A DNA stretch of 64,000 nucleotides, taken from NCBI GenBank assembly GCA_016936665.1, contig JAFGXI010000015.1, positions 1-64,000 of the forward strand, read 5' to 3'. Position 1 is the first letter of the stretch. Every line of letters starts with the position of its first letter. Position numbers and translations under genes: made by a program. Source of the stretch: Bacteroidales bacterium (GTDB taxonomy: Bacteria > Bacteroidota > Bacteroidia > Bacteroidales > JAFGXI01). This document shows, in pieces, positions 44,009-53,488 of the stretch. The notes under the pieces were generated by a model. It was not told where the DNA came from. It saw nothing but the letters and a program-made list of their open reading frames with translations, and did no database searches.

Positions 44009-45041
44009 ATTCGATTTACCAAAAAATTTAATTGCACTTCACCCTGCCGAAAACAGAGATGAGTCGAGATTAATGGTTCTTCATAAGAGTAGCGGACTTA
44101 TTGAACATAAAGTATTTAAGGACATCATCGACTTTTTCGATGAAAGAGACCTACTAATATTCAATAACACAAAAGTTTTCCCTGCTCGTTTATTTGGAAA
44201 TAAAGAAAAAACAGGAGCCGAGATTGAAGTTTTTTTACTTCGTGAATTAAATCGAGAACAAAAATTATGGGATGTTTTAGTCGATCCTGCTAGAAAAATA
44301 AGAATTGGTAATAAACTATATTTTGGAGATGACGAACTCATCGCCGAAGTTATCGATAACACAACCAGTAGAGGTAGAACGCTACGCTTTTTATACGATG
44401 GCAACTACGAAGAGTTCAAAAAGGTTCTCTACAATTTAGGGGAAACCCCAATTCCTAAAAACTTGATAAATAGAAATGTTGAACCTATTGACCAAGAAAG
44501 ATATCAAACCATTTACGCTAAACACGAAGGCGCTGTAGCAGCACCAACAGCCGGCTTACATTTTTCTCGCGAGTTGCTTAAAAGAATGGAGATTAAAGGT
44601 GTAGATTTTGCACATGTAACCTTACATGCTAGTTTAGGAAACTTCAGTAAAGTGGATGTTGAAGATTTGACAAAACACAAAATGTACTCCGAAGAAATAA
44701 AAATCAGCGACGAAGCATGCGAAATTGTTAACAGAGCAAAAGATTTATCTAAAAATGTTTGTGCTATCGGTACTACCGTTTTAAGAACTACCGAAAGCTC
44801 TGTTTCTACAGAAGCCCGATTAAAACCATTTGAAGGATGGACCAATAAATTTTTATTTCCTCCGCACGATTTCAAAATTGCCAATCGTTTGGTTTCCAAT
44901 TTTCATATGCCTTATTCAACATTATTAATGACTGTAGCAGCATTTGGAGGATACGAATTAACAATGCACACCTACAACGAAGCAATAAAAAACAAATACC
45001 GTTTCGGTACTTATGGCGACGCTTTATTTATTAAGGAGTAA
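43989..45041 (+). CDS. queA: tRNA preQ1(34) S-adenosylmethionine ribosyltransferase-isomerase QueA
   Basis: 350 residues. QueA transfers the ribosyl part of SAM to preQ1 in tRNA to give epoxyqueuosine. The family text [21 protein letters not shown] (from residue 1), [16 protein letters not shown] (about 52-67), [14 protein letters not shown] (about 184-197) and [17 protein letters not shown] (about 306-322) is all present. It overlaps truB by 20 bases. A hairpin terminator ends this operon before the phosphonate locus. Confidence 0.95.
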   Translation: MKLSKFKFDLPKNLIALHPAENRDESRLMVLHKSSGLIEHKVFKDIIDFFDERDLLIFNNTKVFPARLFGNKEKTGAEIEVFLLRELNREQKLWDVLVDPARKIRIGNKLYFGDDELIAEVIDNTTSRGRTLRFLYDGNYEEFKKVLYNLGETPIPKNLINRNVEPIDQERYQTIYAKHEGAVAAPTAGLHFSRELLKRMEIKGVDFAHVTLHASLGNFSKVDVEDLTKHKMYSEEIKISDEACEIVNRAKDLSKNVCAIGTTVLRTTESSVSTEARLKPFEGWTNKFLFPPHDFKIANRLVSNFHMPYSTLLMTVAAFGGYELTMHTYNEAIKNKYRFGTYGDALFIKE

Positions 45042-45061
45042 TTCAACATTATTAAGGTAAT

Positions 45062-45094
45062 GAAAGCACCTCCAAAGGGTGCTTTCGTATTTTA
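45062..45094 (+). terminator. Hairpin terminator between queA and the phosphonate operon
   Basis: Nine-base stem GAAAGCACC (45062-45070) with GGTGCTTTC (45078-45086) around a 7-base loop, followed by a weak U-tract (GTATTTTAATTTC). It marks the end of the ftsX-queA operon. Confidence 0.65.
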
Positions 45095-45151
45095 ATTTCA
45101 ATTGGATGCAAAACAATGTTTAATAAATTGTTAATTTTACATAAAAAAATC

Positions 45152-46444
45152 ATGAATAAAACAGTATACGTTGGGATGAGCGCAGATATAATTCATCCAG
45201 GTCATTTAAATATAATCAACGAAGCAAGCAAACTAGGTTATGTAATTATTGGAGTGCTAACTGACAAAGCCATCGCTTCATATAAAAGATTACCAACCTT
45301 AAATTTTGAGTATCGAAAAACAATTGTGGAAAATATAAAAGGTGTTGGCGAAGTTGTTGCCCAAAATGAGCTTGACTATTCAATCAATCTTAGAAAAATA
45401 AAACCAGACTTCGTTGTTCATGGCGACGATTGGAAAGATGGAGTGCAAAGACAAACTCGACAGAATGTTATTGATACCCTTGCTGAATGGGGAGGTAAAT
45501 TGCATGAAGTCCCATATACAAAAGGCATTTCATCGACACAATTAAACGAGAGTTTAAAAGAGATAGGTACAACTCCGGAAATTCGCATGAATAAATTGCG
45601 TCGACTAATAGAAGCTAAACCAATCGTTCGTGTGATGGAGGCTCATAACGGTCTTACGGGTTTAATTGTTGAGAATGCTTTTGTTGAAGATAATGGAATA
45701 AAAAAAGAATTCGATGCCATGTGGCTAAGTAGCTTAACTGACTCCACGGCAAAGGGGAAACCCGATATTGAAGCTGTCGATGTAACATCCCGATTACATA
45801 GCGTTAACGATATATTAGAAGTTACAACTAAACCCATAATATACGACGGAGATACAGGAGGTATTACCGAGCACTTTGTTTTTACAGTAAGAACACTTGA
45901 GAGATTAGGTGTTTCAGCTATTATTATTGAAGATAAAACAGGGTTAAAGAAAAATTCTTTATTTGGGACCGATGTTGAACAAACACAAGATTCGATAGAA
46001 AATTTTAGTGCTAAAATTCGTGCTGGAAAACAAGCTCAGATTACCGGCAAATTCATGATTATTGCTCGTATTGAAAGTTTAATCCTAAAGCAAGGCGTTG
46101 ATAATGCTATTGAAAGAGCTAAAGCATACATAAATGCCGGTGCAGATGGGATAATGATTCACAGTAAAGAGAAAGAAGCTAACGAAGTTTTAGAGTTCTG
46201 CAGACGTTACACCGAAATTGAAAATAAAAAACCATTAGTTGCCGTTCCATCAAGTTATAATAAAATCTACGAAAAAGAATTAGCAGAAGCAGGTGTTAAT
46301 ATTGTCATTTATGCCAATCAATTATTAAGAAGTGCATATCCCGCTATGATGAATGTTGCTAAAACAATTCTTAAACATGAACGTGCAGCAGAAGTAGACG
46401 AACAATGTATGCCAATTAAAGAAATACTAACTTTAATAAAATAG
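45152..46444 (+). CDS. pepM: Cytidylyltransferase-phosphoenolpyruvate mutase fusion
   Basis: 430 residues, two enzymes. The N-terminal domain (about 1-140) is a TagD-like cytidylyltransferase: H-P-G-H (15-18), VVHGDDWK, and the KGISSTQL signature. The C-terminal domain (about 145-430) is PEP mutase, with the diagnostic [10 protein letters not shown] (260-269) that separates PepM from isocitrate-lyase relatives, and YDGDTGG just upstream (metal site). PepM makes phosphonopyruvate, the entry step of most C-P compounds. The fused cytidylyltransferase suggests that the final phosphonate is activated as a CMP ester, as known for PntC-type enzymes. Start at 45152 (not 45116) matches [18 protein letters not shown]. 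First gene of the 11-gene operon. Confidence 0.95.
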   Translation: MNKTVYVGMSADIIHPGHLNIINEASKLGYVIIGVLTDKAIASYKRLPTLNFEYRKTIVENIKGVGEVVAQNELDYSINLRKIKPDFVVHGDDWKDGVQRQTRQNVIDTLAEWGGKLHEVPYTKGISSTQLNESLKEIGTTPEIRMNKLRRLIEAKPIVRVMEAHNGLTGLIVENAFVEDNGIKKEFDAMWLSSLTDSTAKGKPDIEAVDVTSRLHSVNDILEVTTKPIIYDGDTGGITEHFVFTVRTLERLGVSAIIIEDKTGLKKNSLFGTDVEQTQDSIENFSAKIRAGKQAQITGKFMIIARIESLILKQGVDNAIERAKAYINAGADGIMIHSKEKEANEVLEFCRRYTEIENKKPLVAVPSSYNKIYEKELAEAGVNIVIYANQLLRSAYPAMMNVAKTILKHERAAEVDEQCMPIKEILTLIK

Positions 46445-46450
46445 CAGGCT

Positions 46451-47575
46451 ATGATTAGTACTTCAAACTTTTATAATTACTTGATTAGCCATAATGTCGA
46501 TTTTTTCACTGGTGTTCCTGATTCTCTACTAAAAGACATCTGTGCCTATATTACCGATAACACTTCGTCGGATAGAAATATTATTGCCGCCAACGAAGGC
46601 AATGCTATTGCATTAGCAGCAGGTTATCACATGGCCACGAGCAAGCTCCCAATGGTTTATATGCAAAATTCAGGATTAGGTAATGCGGTTAATCCGCTAT
46701 TATCGTTGACAGACAAAGATGTGTATAACATTCCACTTTTATTGATGGTGGGTTGGCGCGGAGAAACTAAAGACGAGCCACAGCACCTCAAACAAGGAAA
46801 GGTAACTTTAGAATTACTCAAAACAATGGGTATTCCATACCTAGTATTAGATTATAACGAAACCAAAGTTCTAAACCAATTACAAGAAGCCATTAAAACA
46901 GCTACTACTAATAATACTGCATTTGCCTTGGTAATTAGAAAAGGGATTTTCGAAAAATATAGTATCAAGCAAACCATTAAAAATAACTATTCTTTATTCC
47001 GAGAAGATGCAATTAAAACAATTGTCGACCAACTTAAAGGCAACGAAGTTATTGTTTCTACCACCGGAAAAACATCTAGAGAACTATTCGAATATAGAGC
47101 TGAATTAAATCAATCACACGATTCTGATTTTCTTACAGTTGGTTCCATGGGACACTCTAGTCAAATAGCACTAGGAATAGCTTTAAGCAAACCAAACAAA
47201 GACATTCTATGTATCGATGGTGATGGAGCTGTTTTGATGCATATGGGGGCTTTTGCAATAGTTGGCTCTCAAAAACCTAAAAATTTTTTGCATATTGTTA
47301 TTAACAATGGTGCTCACGAATCTGTTGGTGGGCAACCTACTGTTGCATTCGATATTGATATTCCACAAATCGCTCTAGCCAATAATTACAAATCAGCTGT
47401 AAAAGTTTCTACAAAAGAAGAATTAGAAACTGCAATTAATAATTTTTCTCATGAAAGGTCTCCTGCATTAATTGAAGTTATGACAAAAGTAGGTTCAAGA
47501 GACGATTTGGGAAGACCAACCATCAGACCAGTTGACAATAAGCTGGATTTTATGAAAAAATTAGCATCAGAATGA
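46451..47575 (+). CDS. ppd: Phosphonopyruvate decarboxylase
   Basis: 374 residues with a thiamine-diphosphate fold. Thiamine motif GDG (257-259) in IDGDGAVLMHMG through VINNGAHESVGGQPT (the ending NN), plus the catalytic-glutamate region NEGNAIALAAGYH near residue 50. The N-terminal NYLISHNVDFFTGVPDSLLK is typical of phosphonopyruvate decarboxylases (AepY). The enzyme drives the unfavourable PepM equilibrium forward by making phosphonoacetaldehyde. It follows pepM by six bases and overlaps the next gene by four bases (ATGA). Confidence 0.94.
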   Translation: MISTSNFYNYLISHNVDFFTGVPDSLLKDICAYITDNTSSDRNIIAANEGNAIALAAGYHMATSKLPMVYMQNSGLGNAVNPLLSLTDKDVYNIPLLLMVGWRGETKDEPQHLKQGKVTLELLKTMGIPYLVLDYNETKVLNQLQEAIKTATTNNTAFALVIRKGIFEKYSIKQTIKNNYSLFREDAIKTIVDQLKGNEVIVSTTGKTSRELFEYRAELNQSHDSDFLTVGSMGHSSQIALGIALSKPNKDILCIDGDGAVLMHMGAFAIVGSQKPKNFLHIVINNGAHESVGGQPTVAFDIDIPQIALANNYKSAVKVSTKEELETAINNFSHERSPALIEVMTKVGSRDDLGRPTIRPVDNKLDFMKKLASE

Positions 47576-48687
47576 TTCAACAGATATTCAGAGAGCATCA
47601 AAAAGAAGATTTAAAATCTTACCTAAAATCGTTCGATTCAAAAAACATTTTCCTTATTAGAGATGATGGATCTTACGAGATATCTGGTGCAAAAACATTT
47701 TTAAAGAATACACTTAACATATCTCCTGTTTTATCATTTTTTGACTTTGCGCCTAATCCACAATTAATAGATTTAAGAAAAGGAATCTCAACTTTTAATC
47801 AAAAAAAACACGACATTATTATTGCAATTGGTGGTGGTAGTGTAATTGACATGGCAAAACTCATCAGTGTTTTTGCGCATCAAGAAGAAGACATCGATGC
47901 TATATTAGACGGAACATTTAAACTTAATTCAAAAAAAACACCTCTAATTGCAATTCCTACAACAGCCGGAACTGGAGCTGAGGCTACTGAGTTTGCTGTT
48001 TTGTACAGAGACAAATTGAAATACTCTGTTTTAGGCGAAACCTTACTTCCCGACTGTGTTTATCTATCGCATCAATTTTCCCTATCTGCCCCTGTCTATT
48101 TAACAGCTAGTACCGGTTTAGATGCATTTGCTCAGGCGATAGAATCGGCTTGGAGTGTAAATGCCAACGACGAGTCATTAGCATACTCCTACAAAGCTAC
48201 TAAAATTATTTGGCACAACCTTGAACACGCTTGTAAAGGAGACATCCGAGCAAAACAATTGATGCAAGAAGCAGCCTTTTTATCTGGTAAAGCTATCAAT
48301 ATTACAAAAACAACAGCACCTCATGCCATCTCCTACGGCTTTTCAAGTTACTACAACATACCTCATGGACATGCTGTAGCGATTAGTTTACCATTCTTCT
48401 TTAGCTTCAATGCGAACGTTAAGAACGATGATTGTACCGATAGTAGAGGAGCCGAACATGTGAAACAACGCATCAATAGAATTTTAGAACTATTAGATAC
48501 TAATCAAAATAATATCATTCAAGATTTGACGTTATTTTTTGATAAGCTAAATATCAATATTAAAATTTCTGAGTTAATTCCTAATTTCAACCCCGAATTA
48601 ATTACTAAAAGCGTCAATTTTGATAGGTTGAGCAACAATCCTAGAAAGGTAACAAAAAAAGATATAGAAAGATTACTAAATACATAA
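47572..48687 (+). CDS. Iron-containing alcohol dehydrogenase, probable phosphonoacetaldehyde reductase
   Basis: 371 residues of the Fe-ADH/HEPD-type group. The NAD-binding IIAIGGGSVIDMAKLISVF (about residues 83-101) and TPLIAIPTTAGTGAEATEF (about 123-141) are clear. Metal ligands: Asp in TGLDAFAQAIES, and two His in APHAISYGFSSYYNIPHGH. The usual second ligand (D-A-L-x-H) is Gln here. Next to pepM and ppd, reduction of phosphonoacetaldehyde to 2-hydroxyethylphosphonate is the best prediction, since no aminotransferase follows. Other small aldehydes are possible. Overlaps ppd by four bases. Confidence 0.85.
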   Translation: MIQQIFREHQKEDLKSYLKSFDSKNIFLIRDDGSYEISGAKTFLKNTLNISPVLSFFDFAPNPQLIDLRKGISTFNQKKHDIIIAIGGGSVIDMAKLISVFAHQEEDIDAILDGTFKLNSKKTPLIAIPTTAGTGAEATEFAVLYRDKLKYSVLGETLLPDCVYLSHQFSLSAPVYLTASTGLDAFAQAIESAWSVNANDESLAYSYKATKIIWHNLEHACKGDIRAKQLMQEAAFLSGKAINITKTTAPHAISYGFSSYYNIPHGHAVAISLPFFFSFNANVKNDDCTDSRGAEHVKQRINRILELLDTNQNNIIQDLTLFFDKLNINIKISELIPNFNPELITKSVNFDRLSNNPRKVTKKDIERLLNT

Positions 48688-48690
48688 AAC

Positions 48691-49929
48691 ATGAATCAAG
48701 TATTACTGTACATAGACCCTGCTTCAACCAGTGCATTACTTTATATTGTAATAGCAATTGCTGCTACGGTTGCTTTTGCTCTAAGAGGTTTTTTCTACAG
48801 AATAAAAAATTTCATCTTAGGAAAAGGTTTTAAAAATAATAATGAATTTGAAGGTATAGATATAGTATTCTATTCTGAAGGGAAACAATATTGGCATGTC
48901 TTTTCTCCGATTATAAAAGCATTAGAAACTAAAAATATAGAGTGTGTTTATTTAACATCGGGGCAAGATGATCCTGGATTACAATATGAATCAACTTACT
49001 TAAAGAAAAAATACATAGGTAATTTAACCATGACGTCTGTATACCTTAATAAGCTAAAAGCTAAATTTGTAGGAATGACGACTCCTCAGCTAGATGTTAT
49101 GATGATTCGTCGGTCTAAAAAAGTTAAACACTATGCTCATATTGTTCATGCTCCTATCGATGTGTTTACCTACCGAAAATTTGCTTTCGATTATTTCGAT
49201 TCTATCTTTTGTTCAGGACCTCATCAGATAGAAGGTATTCGAAAATTAGAAGAAAAAAGAGGCACTCATAAAAAACAGTTGTTTGAAACAGGATTTACTG
49301 TTTATGACGTTATGCTGGAGCAAATAAATAAAAACCCTCAGGTTATAAAAGAAAAACCCATTGTTTTAGTAGCCCCAACTTGGAAAGAATACTCAATCAT
49401 TAATCGATTTGGTGTTGCGTTTTTCGAAAATTTAATGAAAGACGATTCTTTCGATATTATTTTGAGACCTCACCCGCAAACCTATGTTAGTCACCCTCAA
49501 TTGATTGCTGAAATTGAAGATAAATACAAAGATCATCCTCGATTCACTGTTGACACCAATCCTTTAGGTACCGAGAGTATGATTAAAGCTGACATGATGA
49601 TTAGTGACTTATCGGGAGTATTTTGGGATTTTGCATTCCTTTACTCAAAGCCCGTACTTCTTTTAAAAACCGATTTTGAATCTATTGAAGGATTTGAAGG
49701 TAGCGAACTCAATTATGAAATGTGGGAAATGCGTGAACGAGGAAAACTAGGTCGTCAATTTGACGAGAATGATATAGAAAATATTGCTTCAATCACTAAG
49801 GAAATTCTCGACAATCCCCCACTTAGTCAGTTAGAAGAATTGAAAAACGAATCTGTTTACAATCTAGGTAATGCAGGAAAAATTGCAGCAGAACAGATTA
49901 TTTCGATTGTTAAACACTTCAAAGATTAA
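48691..49929 (+). CDS. CDP-glycerol glycerophosphotransferase-family protein
   Basis: 412 residues. An N-terminal membrane helix (about 12-32) is followed by a GT-B-like fold ending with the glyphos_transf motifs RPHPQ (about 257-261), VDTNPLGTESMIKADMMISD (about 288-307) and LSGVFWDFAFLYSKPVLLL (about 308-326). Relatives such as TagB/TagF move a phosphodiester-linked group from a CDP-activated donor to a growing chain. Directly after the phosphonate-forming genes, and with a cytidylyltransferase in the same operon, a CMP-activated phosphonate is the likely donor and a lipid- or glycan-linked acceptor at the membrane the likely target. Donor and acceptor are inferred. Confidence 0.85.
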   Translation: MNQVLLYIDPASTSALLYIVIAIAATVAFALRGFFYRIKNFILGKGFKNNNEFEGIDIVFYSEGKQYWHVFSPIIKALETKNIECVYLTSGQDDPGLQYESTYLKKKYIGNLTMTSVYLNKLKAKFVGMTTPQLDVMMIRRSKKVKHYAHIVHAPIDVFTYRKFAFDYFDSIFCSGPHQIEGIRKLEEKRGTHKKQLFETGFTVYDVMLEQINKNPQVIKEKPIVLVAPTWKEYSIINRFGVAFFENLMKDDSFDIILRPHPQTYVSHPQLIAEIEDKYKDHPRFTVDTNPLGTESMIKADMMISDLSGVFWDFAFLYSKPVLLLKTDFESIEGFEGSELNYEMWEMRERGKLGRQFDENDIENIASITKEILDNPPLSQLEELKNESVYNLGNAGKIAAEQIISIVKHFKD

Positions 49930-49934
49930 TACCC

Positions 49935-52900
49935 ATGAATTTTTTCGAAACAATTGTAAGTCCTTTTGTATGGTTAATAGAAGTAATATTGCATTTTGCT
50001 TATGAAATTACCGGCAATTACGGCTTAGCCGTTATAATACTAAGTTTTGTGATTTCTGCTTTAACACTTCCTATTTTCATATTTATTGAAAAATCAAAAA
50101 AGAAAGACGATTCTATAAAAAAGAAAATGCAACCTTTAATTGATGAAATCAAGCGAGTCTACAAAGGGCAAGAGCGTTATTATTACATTAAAACCATTAA
50201 TAGACAGCACAATTATAACTCAGCAAAAGCACTAATCCCTATTCTTAGTCTACTTATTCAAATTCCTTTTTTTATTGCTGCCTACCAATATCTAGAGCAT
50301 TTTGAACCATTAAAAGGTGTTAGCTTTTTATTTATCAAAGATTTAAGCTTGCCAGATGGCGTATTTGGAAGCATTAACATTCTTCCCATACTTATGACAC
50401 TGGTAAATATTTTAACTGCTTATTTCTATACAATAAACGGAAATAAAACAGAGCTTAAACAAATGCTTGGGATTGCCGGTTTATTCTTAGTTCTACTATT
50501 TAATCTTCCTTCTGGTTTGGTGCTTTATTGGACTATGAATAATGTTTTCAGCTTTTTAAGATTGTTTGTGACTAATCCAGATGTGTTTACTCACAATTCA
50601 ATTATTAAATTGCAATATTTTTATAGAGGCTTCCTTAATAGCTTTAAACAAAACTACATACTTGCATTTATAATATCTATGGGGTTAATACTTTCAATAA
50701 TCCTCCATAATATTAACTTCGATAATTCTTTGTTATATAAGTTTATAAATTTTGTCGAAACGGCTTTTATTTACTTGTTAGTAACATTGCTTAGTATTTT
50801 TTCTTTTAACAACTTTTTACAGATATTATATAACAATGAGAAAAACCTCATTAGGTTTCAAATTACGGTTATATTTATTTCACTGTATTTTCTCTTTGCA
50901 GCAACATTTTACTTTAGGGGAGATAACTCCTTATTGTACTATTCTGCTATATATTTTCTTACTTCCCTGCAGATACTCAATCTGTTTTATAAATTTTTGA
51001 AATCTAAAATGATTATCAAAATACTTGTTGTTAGCTTAATTGCTTTACAAATCATATTACTATCATTTTTCTTATTAAAATTACAACTAGAATTCAGCAT
51101 TTTAAACATAAAAGTAACTATCACAAATGTTGATTGTTTATCACAGTTTTTGTTAATAGGTCTTTTAACAAATTTGTTGTTAATACCTTTAAAAATAACA
51201 CATACAACTATCGGTAATAAAGAAAAGTCAATTTTAAAAAAAAGTTATATCCTTTATAGCCTGATATGGTTATATATTTTGGGTTTTGTCTTTTTATGGA
51301 ATCCCTTAACTGTGTTTTCTACCTTTCCTGAAAATTATACTTTTTCCGGAATTGATATCTTGTTAAAAAACTCATTCCTTTTTTTAATATCCTTTTGCAT
51401 CACTATTATTCTCTACTTTTTCAGCCCAAGGAAAATTTCTAAATGGTTAATGAATTTAAGTGTGACAATTGCTTTATTGAGCTTTCTTTATAATACAATC
51501 CTTCCGATTGACTTGGGGACTTTACAAGAATCAAGATTTTTATTCCAAGATCGATTATCAATGCCGATTTTGTATTATTTTTTAGAAATATTTTTAATTA
51601 TCATTATTTGGTATTTCGTCAAACGTTTTATCGTTAGAATAAAGACCATTTGGCTTACATATTCATTTTTACTACTAAATATAGTTCTTATTTCGAATAG
51701 TTTATATTATTCTAATAGCTCAAATTGTTTTATTAAGAAGGCTAATCTAGAAAAAGAAATTAAAAATTCGATTACATTCTCTAAAACTCAACCAAACGTA
51801 GTGTTTTTTGTAGCAGATATGTTCGATGGGCCTCATTTAGAAGAAATTTTAAAAGACGAACCTCAATTAAACAGTATTTTTTCAGGATTTACTTACTACA
51901 ATAATGCTATTTCTGTTTCGTCGATAACTTTAGCCTCAATGCCAGCCATTTTAGGAGGACTGGATTATACAATTGATAAATTGAACAAAGATACCGTTCA
52001 TGACATGACTGAGAAAATGACCCATATTTCTGAACTATTTTATAAAAAAGTTAAGAACAAAGGCTATAATTTTATTTCTTCAGATATTGCATTCTCATAC
52101 ATCGATAAAAACAAATTTGATTCATATCTTCCAAAATGGTCTGATAAATGGAATAAATGGAATACTCAATTAAAAATTGGCGATATTAGAGAAGATGGAT
52201 ATAGTTTGTTATGGAAGAATGCTTTATTTTACAGCATACCTCTTTTTTTAAAGCCCTTTCTATACGATTCAGGGAATTGGCTAATAGAGCAAAAAACATT
52301 TAATGAAAATTCCAACTCTGCGCAGAGATATAATTTTCTTCGTTTATTACCTAAGATATCCTCAAACACCTCGAATAAACCTAATTTCATATATATTCAC
52401 TCCCTTGCTACTCATCATCCTTGGCAACTTGTTGACGATAATGGTATTTTAAGTTCTAAAGTTGAACCTTATGAAAACAATAAATGGTTTATTAAAACAA
52501 TTGGGCGTTGGATTAATTGGATGAAAGAAAACGATGTATATGATAATACGAGAATAATTCTTATATCTGACCATGGTATTCATTGGCAACATGTAGACGG
52601 AAAATCAAAGCCTAATTTACCATTAAAAAACCAGGACTTACTCCTTGAACAAAATGATTACTACTTGTTTAATGCAATGTACCCATTATTTTTTGTAAAA
52701 GATTTTCAAGAAAATGGTAATATAAAATACAATTCAACACTTATTTCTAATGTAGATGCAACTGGATTTTGTTTTAGTACTAAATGTAGCAATTACCTCT
52801 ATAAATTGCCAAAAGATAGAAAAATAGAAATTACTACTGTACCTTGGGTAAGCAATATTCTTAGCGCAAAAAAATTAAACATTATTAAACATTTCCAAGT

Positions 52901-52952
52901 AAAAACCAGTTGCTATGACCTAAAAGATTGGAAAATAATTAATGAAAAATAG
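49935..52952 (+). CDS. YidC/Oxa1-like domain fused to a sulfatase/phosphoethanolamine-transferase-like domain
   Basis: 1005 residues. Residues 1-215 are a YidC/Oxa1 domain (NYGLAVIILSFVISALTLPI; LIPILSLLIQIPFFIAAYQY; LPSGLVLYWTMNNVFSFLR). About 230-590 form about ten more membrane helices. From about 620 a periplasmic alkaline-phosphatase-superfamily domain begins: NVVFFVADMFD (metal D628), ITLASMPAIL with candidate nucleophile T665, THHPW (826-830), and ISDHG with D879 and H880. This order fits EptA/LtaS-type transferases. A transfer of phospho- or phosphono-groups to a surface polymer is the likely role; YidC-like insertion of membrane proteins is less likely. Fusion of these two is very unusual. 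Confidence 0.85.
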   Translation: MNFFETIVSPFVWLIEVILHFAYEITGNYGLAVIILSFVISALTLPIFIFIEKSKKKDDSIKKKMQPLIDEIKRVYKGQERYYYIKTINRQHNYNSAKALIPILSLLIQIPFFIAAYQYLEHFEPLKGVSFLFIKDLSLPDGVFGSINILPILMTLVNILTAYFYTINGNKTELKQMLGIAGLFLVLLFNLPSGLVLYWTMNNVFSFLRLFVTNPDVFTHNSIIKLQYFYRGFLNSFKQNYILAFIISMGLILSIILHNINFDNSLLYKFINFVETAFIYLLVTLLSIFSFNNFLQILYNNEKNLIRFQITVIFISLYFLFAATFYFRGDNSLLYYSAIYFLTSLQILNLFYKFLKSKMIIKILVVSLIALQIILLSFFLLKLQLEFSILNIKVTITNVDCLSQFLLIGLLTNLLLIPLKITHTTIGNKEKSILKKSYILYSLIWLYILGFVFLWNPLTVFSTFPENYTFSGIDILLKNSFLFLISFCITIILYFFSPRKISKWLMNLSVTIALLSFLYNTILPIDLGTLQESRFLFQDRLSMPILYYFLEIFLIIIIWYFVKRFIVRIKTIWLTYSFLLLNIVLISNSLYYSNSSNCFIKKANLEKEIKNSITFSKTQPNVVFFVADMFDGPHLEEILKDEPQLNSIFSGFTYYNNAISVSSITLASMPAILGGLDYTIDKLNKDTVHDMTEKMTHISELFYKKVKNKGYNFISSDIAFSYIDKNKFDSYLPKWSDKWNKWNTQLKIGDIREDGYSLLWKNALFYSIPLFLKPFLYDSGNWLIEQKTFNENSNSAQRYNFLRLLPKISSNTSNKPNFIYIHSLATHHPWQLVDDNGILSSKVEPYENNKWFIKTIGRWINWMKENDVYDNTRIILISDHGIHWQHVDGKSKPNLPLKNQDLLLEQNDYYLFNAMYPLFFVKDFQENGNIKYNSTLISNVDATGFCFSTKCSNYLYKLPKDRKIEITTVPWVSNILSAKKLNIIKHFQVKTSCYDLKDWKIINEK

Positions 52953-52992
52953 ATTCATCATTTAAATTATTTAGATATTTGTTAAAAAAATC

Positions 52993-53466
52993 ATGAAAAC
53001 AATTACTCTTACAATTATTATCAGTTTTATAAGCTTTCTAATTTATAGCTGCAGCATTAATGTGGAAGACTCAAAAAATATTGAGCCAAAAGAAAGTGAA
53101 ATTATCACAAAGTCCGAGCCCAAAAGAATAGGGAAATTAATTCTAGAAAGATCGGAATATCAAAAAGAAGTTGATAGAGTCATTCAGGCTATGAAAAATA
53201 ATGAAAACTGGAAAAATGAGCTTGAAAAAAAATCAATAGAAAGAAATATACAGCTTGATTCATTGATGTATTCTGATGCGGTATGGATTTTAAGAAAAGA
53301 TAGCATTTTCTATATTGAGGATGAAGTCAAACAAATTATTAAATTAATGAAATCAAATTCGGGTTGGAAAACAGAAATTACTAAAAAGGCTAAAGAACGA
53401 GGAAACTCAGTTGAACAACAAATGAGAAATGACGCTTTGTTCATGATTAGAAGCGATAATAAATAA
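52993..53466 (+). CDS. Small lipoprotein made of two W-DA-W repeats
   Basis: 157 residues: lipoprotein signal ending at C20 (MKTITLTIIISFISFLIYSC), a charged linker (about 21-55), then two copies of the operon-specific repeat. Copy 1 has W73, L77, S81, D95-A96, W98; copy 2 has W125, I129, A133, D147-A148, F150. No other domain is present, so the repeat itself must be the functional part. It might be a membrane anchor that binds the same module in the neighbouring proteins. I do not recognise the family by name. It lies 40 bases after the YidC-fusion gene. Confidence 0.8.
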   Translation: MKTITLTIIISFISFLIYSCSINVEDSKNIEPKESEIITKSEPKRIGKLILERSEYQKEVDRVIQAMKNNENWKNELEKKSIERNIQLDSLMYSDAVWILRKDSIFYIEDEVKQIIKLMKSNSGWKTEITKKAKERGNSVEQQMRNDALFMIRSDNK

Positions 53467-53488
53467 TGTTTTGGAATAATATTTCTCA

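Noticed and set aside
45152..48687. Phosphonate degradation genes
   Set aside because: PepM and phosphonopyruvate decarboxylase are biosynthetic; no PhnX, PhnW, PhnA or C-P lyase gene is seen.
49935..50600. The main YidC insertase of the cell
   Set aside because: It lacks the large periplasmic domain of Bacteroidota YidC and is fused to a transferase-like domain in an accessory operon; it is a paralogue.
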